Part shown: positions 1-6,529 of the stretch, in pieces
Numbering within the stretch: position 1 is the first letter of the stretch
Layout: the number at the start of each line of letters is the position of its first letter
Origin: JAFDCJ01 sp049669725
GTDB taxonomy: Bacteria; Desulfobacterota; Desulfobacteria; Desulfobacterales; JAFDCJ01
Length of the DNA stretch: 20,883 nt
Direction: 5' to 3'
NCBI GenBank assembly: GCA_049669725.1
Contig: JBATKU010000188.1
Location: forward strand, 1 to 20,883
Notes under the pieces: generated by a model
Databases searched by the model: none
The model's input: the letters and a program-made list of their open reading frames with translations, nothing else
What the model was told of the DNA's origin: nothing
Program-made: the position numbers and the translations under genes

Positions 1-544
1 TGGTTTGCATGCGATCTTTGATCCTACAAAGCTTTACTTTAAATTCTCTGTAACCGGTGTCGTCAATTGAGTAGGGCCGGGCATCCTCTATCCGGGTCTC
101 GCCGTTATGAAGCCGGGCACCCAATTCTCCGGCAAAAAGAAAAGCGCGGGCCACTCCCACCGCCCCGATGGCGTCAAGTTTATCGGCATCGAATAAAACT
201 TTGGCTTCGGGCGTTCGGGGTTGCCGGTCACCGCGAAACCGGTGAGATCGAATGCAATGCAAAATATTTTTCTTCTGGTCCTCGGAAAGGGCCAGCTTAT
301 CAACGATGGGCGCTGCCATGCGGGCGCCTTTTTCAGCATGGCAAACAGCCCCGTTGGAATCATCCTGGCAGCTGCGGCCGATATCATGCAGGTAGGCGGC
401 CACCAGCAGCACATCCAAATCTACACCAGCAGCGGATCCGATGCGTTCACATAAACGGCAAACCCTGAGGGTATGATCCCAGTTATGGCTGCCCCTGGAG
501 CCTTGAAAGTGATTGTAAGCCATTTCTTTTACGGTATCTAGCAT
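1..544 (-). CDS. HD-domain metal-dependent phosphohydrolase, C-terminus cut by window edge
   Basis: The reverse-strand frame is open from an ATG at 544-542 to base 1, giving 181 codons with no stop, so the gene continues beyond the window. The start reads MLDTVKEMAYNHFQ, with an internal alternative at Met8. HD-superfamily metal ligands are visible: a DH pair at residues 23-24, the signature HDIG at 53-56, and His69 in a CHAEKGA segment, followed by the helical FDADKLDAIGAVG segment. This is the arrangement of small stand-alone HD phosphohydrolases of the YedJ type, which hydrolyse phosphate esters or nucleotides; the substrate cannot be read from sequence. The gene diverges from the 745 gene, with about 200 bp between them. 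A convincing Shine-Dalgarno sequence is not visible. Family assignment is confident; physiological role is unknown. Confidence 0.85.
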   Translation of the reverse strand, partial: MLDTVKEMAYNHFQGSRGSHNWDHTLRVCRLCERIGSAAGVDLDVLLVAAYLHDIGRSCQDDSNGAVCHAEKGARMAAPIVDKLALSEDQKKNILHCIRSHRFRGDRQPRTPEAKVLFDADKLDAIGAVGVARAFLFAGELGARLHNGETRIEDARPYSIDDTGYREFKVKLCRIKDRMQT

Positions 545-579
545 AAGGCCTAGCTGGGAAGATCGACTATAAAAATTGA

Positions 580-593
580 TCCGCCAAGGCGGA
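580..593. repeat. Small palindrome TCCGCC-AA-GGCGGA
   Basis: A perfect 6-bp stem with a 2-nt centre lies 36 bp upstream of the minus-strand HD gene, in the divergent intergenic region 545-744. It could be a repressor or activator site or only a weak hairpin. Nothing else coding is seen in this gap. Confidence 0.3.
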
Positions 594-687
594 AATATAA
601 GCGGTGTTCTATCATTTGAAAGGAAGTGTTTTGTACATACACTAGTTCAGGCCGGACATGCAATAGACAAATTAAGCTGATTTTCGA

Positions 688-716
688 TTGTCTTTTTGCG
701 GGTCGAATGATAAAAT
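688..716 (+). promoter_or_regulatory. Predicted sigma70 promoter for the 745 gene
   Basis: A TTGTCT box at 688-693, a 17-nt spacer and a TAAAAT box at 711-716 give correct geometry and a good -10. The expected transcription start near 723 would leave a leader of about 20 nt before the ATG at 745. The -35 is only a partial match, so confidence is moderate. Confidence 0.4.
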
Positions 717-744
717 TTTTCAGAAAGGTTCAAAGGAAACAAAG

Positions 745-1242
745 ATGCGTCCAAATAAATATTTGTTGCTAATTTGTTTTTTAGTGGTGCTTCCCTCTCT
801 GGGTTTGGCCAAATCCGAAATAACAGGCTGGGGAAAGGCCAAATGGGGAATGTCCCATGCCGAGGTAAATAAAATTTACGAATTGAATTCCTGGGAACCC
901 GATACAAGTCCGACCTGCAAAATGAAACAAAAAATCAAGATTATGGGGCGGGATTTTGCAGTTGCTTTCTATTTTGACCAGCGCTCGACCAACGGGAAAT
1001 TGTATCGAGTGGTGTTGGCCCATTTTGATGATGATGTGACTGATGTCCTCTGGCTGAAGTCTGTAAAGGAAATGCTGGTGGAAAAGTATGGAAATCCGGA
1101 TACCTTCGATATCGACGGTAAAATGAAGGCCAGCCGATGGATACAACCTGATAACCGGCTAAAGCTGACAACCCTGACAGGCAAAACCGTTATGTGCGCC
1201 ATTGAATACACTTCCATGGGTTCGGAAAGCAAAAAACTTTAG
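745..1242 (+). CDS. Small exported protein of unknown function with N-terminal signal peptide
   Basis: This gene encodes 165 residues from the ATG at 745, chosen because AAAGGAAA lies just upstream and because the protein then begins with a classical signal peptide: basic MRPNK, a hydrophobic stretch to about residue 21, and a GLA-KS cleavage site near residue 22. A longer form from 688 would bury the signal sequence. The mature part opens with GWGKAKWGMSHAEV. A GxxWGMSxxEV-like opening is common in small secreted proteins of deltaproteobacteria, which I recognise only as a pattern. Two cysteines in the mature part could form a disulfide. The last 41 bases overlap the frame of the HD-GYP gene, suggesting co-transcription. 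Function is not known to me. Confidence 0.8.
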   Translation: MRPNKYLLLICFLVVLPSLGLAKSEITGWGKAKWGMSHAEVNKIYELNSWEPDTSPTCKMKQKIKIMGRDFAVAFYFDQRSTNGKLYRVVLAHFDDDVTDVLWLKSVKEMLVEKYGNPDTFDIDGKMKASRWIQPDNRLKLTTLTGKTVMCAIEYTSMGSESKKL

Positions 1243-2200
1243 GAGAATAAACTTTTTTTCACAATATGCCGATAGATTAACTGTGGACCAGCATAACTAT
1301 ATTCTAGTCAGGAATTCGCAGATCAATTATTATAAAGAGGTACCCCTTTTCTATCAAACAGGCACCAATTCCTACGGCCTGTATAAACCGCCGGGAACCA
1401 GTCTTACGGAAATGCGAATCAGCCAGCAACGTCACCCTCGGCTCTATATCCATGAGGAAGACAGGATAGTTGCCATTAAAGAGCTTCAGAAGGGGTTTAA
1501 CAAACAAATCAAGCAAAGCATTGCGACCGGAAATGCGGTGAATGTCAAAGCATCCCTCTGTGACCTGGTTGAAGAAACCCTTGACGAACCTCGCAGCGGG
1601 ACCCTCAAGGCGTTACCCGAAACTGTTGATTCCCTGGTTACCGGATATTCCAAACATCCCGAAATTTTAAAATCAATTGCATCGATTTCCTTTAAGGACT
1701 ACACCACCGTAATCCATTCCGTAAATGTGATGGCCTTAACTCTTGGATTTTGTTTTCACTCAGATTTTAAAATGCAAAAAACCCGGCGGATAGGCTTAAC
1801 CGCGCTGCTGCATGACGTCGGAAAAACCGAGATCCCCGCCTCAATATTAAAAGCGCAGCGTAAATTGACCGGCCACGAATTTAAGATAATGAAAACCCAT
1901 CCGACCATCGGCAGCGCAATCATTCGGGAAAAAAATAAACTTGGTGAAGAAATTGCGCTGGGCGCTTTGGAACACCATGAAAAACTGGACGGCAGCGGCT
2001 ACCCCAAGGGTACCCGGAATATATCATATGTCGGCCAGTTGCTGGGGATCATCGATTGCTACGAAGCCCTGACCAACGAAGATCGGCCCTATCGCCGCGC
2101 TCGAAAACCGCTGCAAACCTTAAAATTTCTCAAAGATGACGTCCAGGACGGTAAATTCAGCCGCGACATATTCGAAAAATTCTGCTACAGTCTGATATGA
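1202..2200 (+). CDS. HD-GYP domain protein, probable cyclic-di-GMP phosphodiesterase
   Basis: The C-terminal half is an HD-GYP domain, the class that hydrolyses cyclic di-GMP. Visible ligands are His172, HDVGK at 204-208, the pair HH at 258-259, and a GSGYPKG signature at 264-270. The N-terminal 150 residues are not a receiver or PAS domain that I recognise, and could be the DUF3391-like region often found before HD-GYP. There is no signal peptide or membrane segment, so the protein is probably cytoplasmic. The start is doubtful. The frame has no suitable ATG: the longest start is TTG at 1202, inside the preceding gene, and the next plausible start is GTG at 1283. A good AGGAGA at 1241-1246 has no start codon at the right distance in frame. 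Domain call is strong; exact N-terminus is weak. Confidence 0.85.
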   Translation: MNTLPWVRKAKNFRRINFFSQYADRLTVDQHNYILVRNSQINYYKEVPLFYQTGTNSYGLYKPPGTSLTEMRISQQRHPRLYIHEEDRIVAIKELQKGFNKQIKQSIATGNAVNVKASLCDLVEETLDEPRSGTLKALPETVDSLVTGYSKHPEILKSIASISFKDYTTVIHSVNVMALTLGFCFHSDFKMQKTRRIGLTALLHDVGKTEIPASILKAQRKLTGHEFKIMKTHPTIGSAIIREKNKLGEEIALGALEHHEKLDGSGYPKGTRNISYVGQLLGIIDCYEALTNEDRPYRRARKPLQTLKFLKDDVQDGKFSRDIFEKFCYSLI

Positions 2201-2286
2201 TTTAACAAAAATCTTATCTCGTTGCGGCCGGCAAATGTTAGAATAATTCCCATCTATCAGGTTGGCCTTGAAAATGGAATACTGGA

Positions 2287-3399
2287 ATGTTCGTTCAACC
2301 TAAAAAAATTCTGGCCGTATTCTGGGGGTTGTTTTTCTCGGTTGCGTTTCCCGGCTGTCAGACAGTCAAATATTACAACCAGGCGATTAGCGGCCAACAC
2401 CGCATCCTTCAAAGCCGGCAGCCGATTTCTATAATCACGGCTGATCCAAATTCATCGGAAATTTTACGCCAGCGGCTGACTTTCATAATGAATGTCAGAG
2501 CGTTTGCCGAAGACGAACTTCAACTGCCGGTGGCTAACAATTACCTTACCTATGTCGACCTTAAAAAACCTTACGTCGCATGGAATGTGATGGCGACACC
2601 TGAGTTTTCCATGGTACCCAAGACATGGTGTTATCTCTTTGTAGGCTGCGCTGCATACCGGGGCTACTTCGCTGAAGCAGATGCGCATCAATACGCTGAG
2701 TCATTGCAAGTCCAGGGCTATGATGTCCATGTGGGCGGGGTGACGGCCTACTCGACCCTAGGATGGTTTGATGATCCGGTACTGAGCACCTTTATTCGTC
2801 GATCCAAAGCAAGTTCAGCGGCTCTGCTATTTCATGAACTGGCCCACCAGGTTCTTTATACGCCCGATGACACAACCTTTAATGAGAGTTTTGCCACTTT
2901 TGTGGAACAGGAAGGCCTGCGCCGCTGGCAAGAATCCTCTGGCAACGCAGCAATCTACAATGAATATTTAAGCAATTACCGCCATCAGCAGAAATTTGTC
3001 CGATTGGTTTTAAAATATCGCCAAAAACTCGAATCGCTATATCAAACAGATTTCGAGCCAACCCAGAAAAGGATAGAAAAGGCGTCTATATTAGATGATC
3101 TGCGGAATGAATTTAACCAATTGAAAACAACCCAAATCGGTCTAACAGCCTATGACGATTGGATGAACCGGCCTCTAAACAATGCCAAAATCAGCAGCGT
3201 AGTTGCCTATCACGATTTTGTGCCGGCATTCAATAAGATATTGGCCCAAAAAGATGGAAACCTGGCTCCATTTTATGAAGCGTGTAGACAGTTGGCCCAA
3301 AAAAAGAAAAATGAACGACACCGTATTTTACAAGATATCATGCAAAAGATGCCGCAAACGGCCATGACCGAGTTTAACGCATTCCAGCTTGACAGATAA
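2287..3399 (+). CDS. Putative zinc-dependent aminopeptidase lipoprotein (PF10023-like)
   Basis: The product is 370 residues. It starts with a lipoprotein signal sequence: KK at 6-7, a hydrophobic core, and the lipobox AFPGC with the lipidated cysteine at 24, so it is expected to be membrane anchored facing the periplasm. A metalloprotease motif HELAH is at 183-187, with the downstream acidic segment NESFATFVEQEG starting at 199, the pattern of gluzincin-type proteases. Length, lipobox and the two motifs match the family annotated as predicted aminopeptidase (COG4324). The start at 2287 places the lipobox correctly; its Shine-Dalgarno is poor. The gene lies 86 bp after the HD-GYP stop and could share its transcript. 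Peptidase activity is inferred from the family, not shown. Confidence 0.85.
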   Translation: MFVQPKKILAVFWGLFFSVAFPGCQTVKYYNQAISGQHRILQSRQPISIITADPNSSEILRQRLTFIMNVRAFAEDELQLPVANNYLTYVDLKKPYVAWNVMATPEFSMVPKTWCYLFVGCAAYRGYFAEADAHQYAESLQVQGYDVHVGGVTAYSTLGWFDDPVLSTFIRRSKASSAALLFHELAHQVLYTPDDTTFNESFATFVEQEGLRRWQESSGNAAIYNEYLSNYRHQQKFVRLVLKYRQKLESLYQTDFEPTQKRIEKASILDDLRNEFNQLKTTQIGLTAYDDWMNRPLNNAKISSVVAYHDFVPAFNKILAQKDGNLAPFYEACRQLAQKKKNERHRILQDIMQKMPQTAMTEFNAFQLDR

Positions 3400-3417
3400 G
3401 ATCAATTTTTTTAATAT
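3389..3417 (+). promoter_or_regulatory. Predicted sigma70 promoter for gspA-gspB
   Basis: A perfect TTGACA at 3389-3394, a 17-nt spacer and TAATAT at 3412-3417 form a good promoter. The -35 box overlaps the last codons and the stop of the aminopeptidase gene. Transcription would start near 3424 and leave a leader of about 139 nt before gspA, in which I see no strong hairpin or other element. Confidence 0.5.
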
Positions 3418-3562
3418 CTTACACCCCTTACTGAGCGTGATGCTTATAGTGGCCGATGTGACTGCCGCCTTTTTCAGGCTGGAAACGGCATTCAGATACC
3501 CTGTCATACTAAAATAGGCCCGGGATCCGGCCCCAATAGGATTGTCTCAAGGATAGGCTTTT

Positions 3563-5341
3563 ATGTATGAAAATTTTTTCAGTTTCAGCGAAAAACCATT
3601 CAAACTGGTACCAAATCCGGCCTATCTGTTTCTGAGCAAAAGTCACGAAGAAGCGCTGGCTCACCTCAATTACGCCCTGGCTCAGGGAGACGGCTTTGTG
3701 GAAATTACCGGCGAGGTCGGAACGGGTAAAACCACTTTATGCCGGGCGTTTCTTGAAAACCTGGATGAAACCACCATCGCCGCCTATATTTTCAACCCCA
3801 GACTGGGTCCCAAACAGCTGATTAAAACCATCAACGATGAACTGGGCATAAAATATGATACCGATAGCACCAAAGATCTGATTGATAAATTGAACTCCTT
3901 TCTTATGCGTCAAAAAGCCGAACGCAAAAAGGTCATTCTTCTTATTGACGAAGCCCAGAATCTGAGCAGAAATATCCTGGAGCAGTTGCGGCTGCTGTCG
4001 AACCTGGAAACCAGCAAGGAAAAACTGCTGCAGATTATTCTGGTAGGGCAACCCGAACTAAGCGATATCCTGGACTCCCACGAACTCCGACAACTCGGTC
4101 AGCGAATAACACTGCGATATCATCTCACGCCCCTTAATTTCAAAGAAACCGTAGAATACATTAAATTCCGTATCAATATTGCCGCCCGCAAAGCAGGTAT
4201 TAAATTTGATCGATCCGCTTTTAGCCAGATTTATAAATATTCGGGCGGAATTCCTCGGGTCATTAACATCGCATGCGACCGGTCGTTACTGACAGCTTTC
4301 GGCCTGAGCCAGCATAAAATAACAGGCAGCATTGCTAGAGCATCTATCAAGGAATTAAAAAGTAGAGGGGCCCAAAAAAAGTATGCCTTAATTTTCGGCC
4401 ATAAGGCGATCACCATTTTTGCAGCTCTGGCCCTGGTATTAATGGCTGCAATTTTCCGCCACCCGACAATTCGGGGAATCCAATCATTATTCAACGAGAC
4501 ACAACACCCACAGATTGAATCCTCCGCTGCCCCTGACCCAGATGACCGGGAGACCTCCCCGATAGCTGATGATGATGGGAGCATTGCTACGGCAGTTGAT
4601 AAAGAACACAATGACGTTGTCGCACCGGCTCAAAACCCCTCGCTTGCTAAAGAACCGCAAGAGGATATCCCGGGGACGGATCAGTCGGAGACACTGAATC
4701 TGATGGATTATTTGGAGCGCATGGAGATTAAATCTTCACGCCGGACTGCTTTGAAACAAGCGATGGAATTATGGCGGACACCCATTGAATTCAAACCGTA
4801 CCTCAACAGCCTCGATGATGATCAGGCCTTTTTCCGATTAACAGCCAAACCCAGCGGTATTTTCATCCATCGCATGGAAACAAACATTAAACTGCTAAAA
4901 AGCTTGAATCTGCCTGCAATTCTGGAGTGTTATCCACCGGGCAGCGATATGCCCGGCTACCTGACGCTGAGTAAAATTGACGGCGATAAACTTTATCTGA
5001 GCATTTCAACGGAAAACCGGATGGTAGAAACAGACATCAACGAAATCAATTACTCCTGGTCCGGCATCACCTATCTGCCCTGGAAAAATTTTCTTTCAAT
5101 CTGGGGCACCATACCATTGCGATCCAGCCAAGATTCAATCATCACCCTCAAAATGCTGTTACGGGAACTGGGCTATGGCAATCTCGAATTAAACGACGAA
5201 TACGATACCTGGACACGCAGTGCCATCGAAGAGGTGCAGGCCAAATACGGCATTCCGGTGGATGGTTTTGTAGGACCATTGACCAAAATTATTCTCTACC
5301 GAGAAAAAAATACATTTGAGATGCCGTACCTGAGCCAATAG
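3563..5341 (+). CDS. gspA: GspA/ExeA-type AAA ATPase with C-terminal peptidoglycan-binding domain
   Basis: This 592-residue protein opens with the typical ExeA sequence MYENFFSFSEKPF. An AAA ATPase domain follows with Walker A GEVGTGKT at 50-57 and Walker B VILLIDE at 124-130. One transmembrane helix lies at about 281-300, then a low-complexity linker. A middle periplasmic domain spans roughly 370-515, and a PG_binding_1-like repeat spans about 522-581 (LRELGYGNLELND, IPVDGFVGPLT). In the known family, ExeA with ExeB uses ATP and peptidoglycan binding to let the type II secretin assemble through the cell wall. An AAGGAT Shine-Dalgarno lies 8 nt before the ATG. gspB follows after 21 nt. No other type II secretion gene is in the window. 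Identification is firm; the exact secretion system served is inferred. Confidence 0.9.
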   Translation: MYENFFSFSEKPFKLVPNPAYLFLSKSHEEALAHLNYALAQGDGFVEITGEVGTGKTTLCRAFLENLDETTIAAYIFNPRLGPKQLIKTINDELGIKYDTDSTKDLIDKLNSFLMRQKAERKKVILLIDEAQNLSRNILEQLRLLSNLETSKEKLLQIILVGQPELSDILDSHELRQLGQRITLRYHLTPLNFKETVEYIKFRINIAARKAGIKFDRSAFSQIYKYSGGIPRVINIACDRSLLTAFGLSQHKITGSIARASIKELKSRGAQKKYALIFGHKAITIFAALALVLMAAIFRHPTIRGIQSLFNETQHPQIESSAAPDPDDRETSPIADDDGSIATAVDKEHNDVVAPAQNPSLAKEPQEDIPGTDQSETLNLMDYLERMEIKSSRRTALKQAMELWRTPIEFKPYLNSLDDDQAFFRLTAKPSGIFIHRMETNIKLLKSLNLPAILECYPPGSDMPGYLTLSKIDGDKLYLSISTENRMVETDINEINYSWSGITYLPWKNFLSIWGTIPLRSSQDSIITLKMLLRELGYGNLELNDEYDTWTRSAIEEVQAKYGIPVDGFVGPLTKIILYREKNTFEMPYLSQ

Positions 5342-5362
5342 CCGGTCTGAAGGATTATTCCA

Positions 5363-6196
5363 TTGAGCTCCATCCTCAAAGCTTTAAAAAGAATAGAAGG
5401 GCAAGCGCCAGCGCCTCAATCGTTTCCCGCCCTGCCGGACTCAGTTGACGCGAAGCAGGCCGTCAATTCAAATGCCAGGAAACGGTGGCTGCAGCGCAGG
5501 TATATAACTGTGAGCCTGGTTCTGCTGGTAATCGCTGTTATAGCGGTCATTGTTTTTCAACAAAGACGATTTGTGACCTCGAAAATATTTCCGACCGGAG
5601 CCCCGGCAACGAAGCAGAAAAAAACCAAAGCACCGGAGGAGAAATCCAAAATTTTCAAGGCCAAAATATCTCCGACCGCAGTTAAACAGGCGATAAAGAA
5701 ACCAGAGCCAACACGGCCGGACAGGCAACAAATAAAAACGGTTGCGCCCGGACAAAAAACCAAAAAAATAAGAACAAATACGCATTCTTTGGGATCCAGG
5801 GTTGATGTCGGACAGCAGCCCCCCAAACCAATGCCAACCATCTCGAGCAAACAGCTGCCAAGCGGCACTATCAGCAATAAACCATCCCCGAAGCAATCCT
5901 CCCGGCAAGGGTTGACGCCTTCAAAAAAATCTATCGCCGGAAAACGAACAGCGCCCAGTCAACCTGCGGCCAAAGCTCAAAAACCCAGTCCAGCAAAAAC
6001 CTATGCCAAACTTAATGATTCCAAAATAAAACTTCAGGCACTGGCCTGGTCCAGTGATGCCGCCAGGCGTATAGCCGTGATCAATGGTCGTATTGTTCGA
6101 GAGGGAGAATCGATGGATGGTTATCAGATCAGCCAGATCCGCCAGGAGGATGTGGTTGTCAGTGACGGCAGGCAATCCTGGAGTCTGGAGTTTTGA
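5363..6196 (+). CDS. gspB: GspB/ExeB-type secretin assembly protein
   Basis: This gene encodes 277 residues starting at TTG 5363, supported by AAGGAT 7 nt upstream and by the conserved opening SSILKALKRIE, which is characteristic of GspB. A single transmembrane helix lies at about 47-65. A long Pro/Lys/Ser/Gln-rich periplasmic linker (about 70-215) reaches across the periplasm. The C-terminal 60 residues (LQALAWSSDAARRIAVING, ending in SWSLEF) match the T2SSB domain. In the family it forms an inner-membrane complex with GspA that guides secretin assembly. It sits 21 nt behind gspA, and a perfect hairpin overlaps its stop codon. Linker composition makes this region diverge quickly, but both ends are diagnostic. 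Confidence 0.9.
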   Translation: MSSILKALKRIEGQAPAPQSFPALPDSVDAKQAVNSNARKRWLQRRYITVSLVLLVIAVIAVIVFQQRRFVTSKIFPTGAPATKQKKTKAPEEKSKIFKAKISPTAVKQAIKKPEPTRPDRQQIKTVAPGQKTKKIRTNTHSLGSRVDVGQQPPKPMPTISSKQLPSGTISNKPSPKQSSRQGLTPSKKSIAGKRTAPSQPAAKAQKPSPAKTYAKLNDSKIKLQALAWSSDAARRIAVINGRIVREGESMDGYQISQIRQEDVVVSDGRQSWSLEF

Positions 6197-6227
6197 ATTC
6201 CCTGCAGCAGGCTGCAGGGAATTCAAA
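6192..6227. terminator. Perfect 16-bp inverted repeat overlapping the gspB stop codon
   Basis: Left arm 6192-6207 and right arm 6212-6227 are exactly complementary with a 4-nt CAGG loop. The gspB TGA lies inside the left arm. There is no long T-run after it on either strand, so it may stabilise the mRNA end or terminate only weakly. Confidence 0.55.
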
Positions 6228-6303
6228 TTTAAAACAATAGGCCTGGAATCGGAATAATAATGTAATATTTCAGTGTGTTATAATATAAATCCGACTGGCT
6301 TAA

Positions 6304-6340
6304 AACGGGGTTGGTATTGACACCAGCGCCGTTTTTTTTT
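6304..6340 (+). terminator. Probable intrinsic terminator of gspA-gspB, overlapping a promoter
   Basis: Arms 6304-6315 and 6322-6333 form a 12-bp stem with one G-G mismatch and one wobble around the loop ATTGAC, followed by a run of nine T ending at 6340. This is standard Rho-independent form, about 110 nt after gspB. The same bases carry the -35 box and spacer of the next promoter. Confidence 0.65.
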
Positions 6341-6345
6341 ATACT
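6317..6345 (+). promoter_or_regulatory. Near-consensus sigma70 promoter for the CHASE2 kinase gene
   Basis: TTGACA at 6317-6322 is a perfect -35, the spacer is 17 nt, and TATACT at 6340-6345 matches five of six -10 bases. The -35 lies in the loop of the upstream terminator hairpin and the T-run forms the end of the spacer. Transcription would start near 6352, giving a leader of about 178 nt before the kinase ATG. Confidence 0.65.
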
Positions 6346-6408
6346 TTTCAAGTACACCGACGATATCCCTTCGTCACGCAATAGGGGCAATTCAAAAGGA
6401 TGATATTG

Positions 6409-6504
6409 TCACCGCTGCCGGTGAAGGCATCCTCCAAACTACAACCGAGCTACCGGGGATTCAGACCGGGTCGTCTTTACAGTTAAGGTGGTTCGGTTTT
6501 TTTT
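6409..6504 (+). promoter_or_regulatory. Structured leader with terminator-like hairpin before the kinase gene
   Basis: A 6-bp hairpin TCACCG-CTGC-CGGTGA lies at 6409-6424. It is followed by a second structure whose arms 6443-6454 and 6487-6498 pair over 12 positions with two G-T wobbles across a 32-nt loop, then a run of eight T (6497-6504), only 25 nt before the ATG. This looks like a terminator inside the 5' leader, which suggests transcription attenuation. I could not match it to a known riboswitch class, and did not find a clear antiterminator partner. Confidence 0.4.
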
Positions 6505-6529
6505 ATTTCAAGGTACACGATACGCAGTC

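Noticed and set aside
67..468. Plus-strand frame of 133 codons over the left-edge gene
   Set aside because: It runs opposite to a clear HD-domain reading frame with conserved motifs and has no protein-like features.
688..744. Upstream start for the exported protein
   Set aside because: It would overlap the predicted promoter and bury the signal peptide 19 residues inside the protein.
6375..6430. Resemblance of the kinase leader (TCACGCAATAGGGGCAA) to the cyclic-di-GMP-I riboswitch core
   Set aside because: The second conserved segment (GGGACGCAAAGCC) is missing and the spacing does not fit, so the match is probably chance.
6488..6529. GTG start extending the kinase by 14 residues
   Set aside because: It lies within the right arm of the leader hairpin, has no ribosome site and adds a non-typical N-terminus before the first membrane helix.
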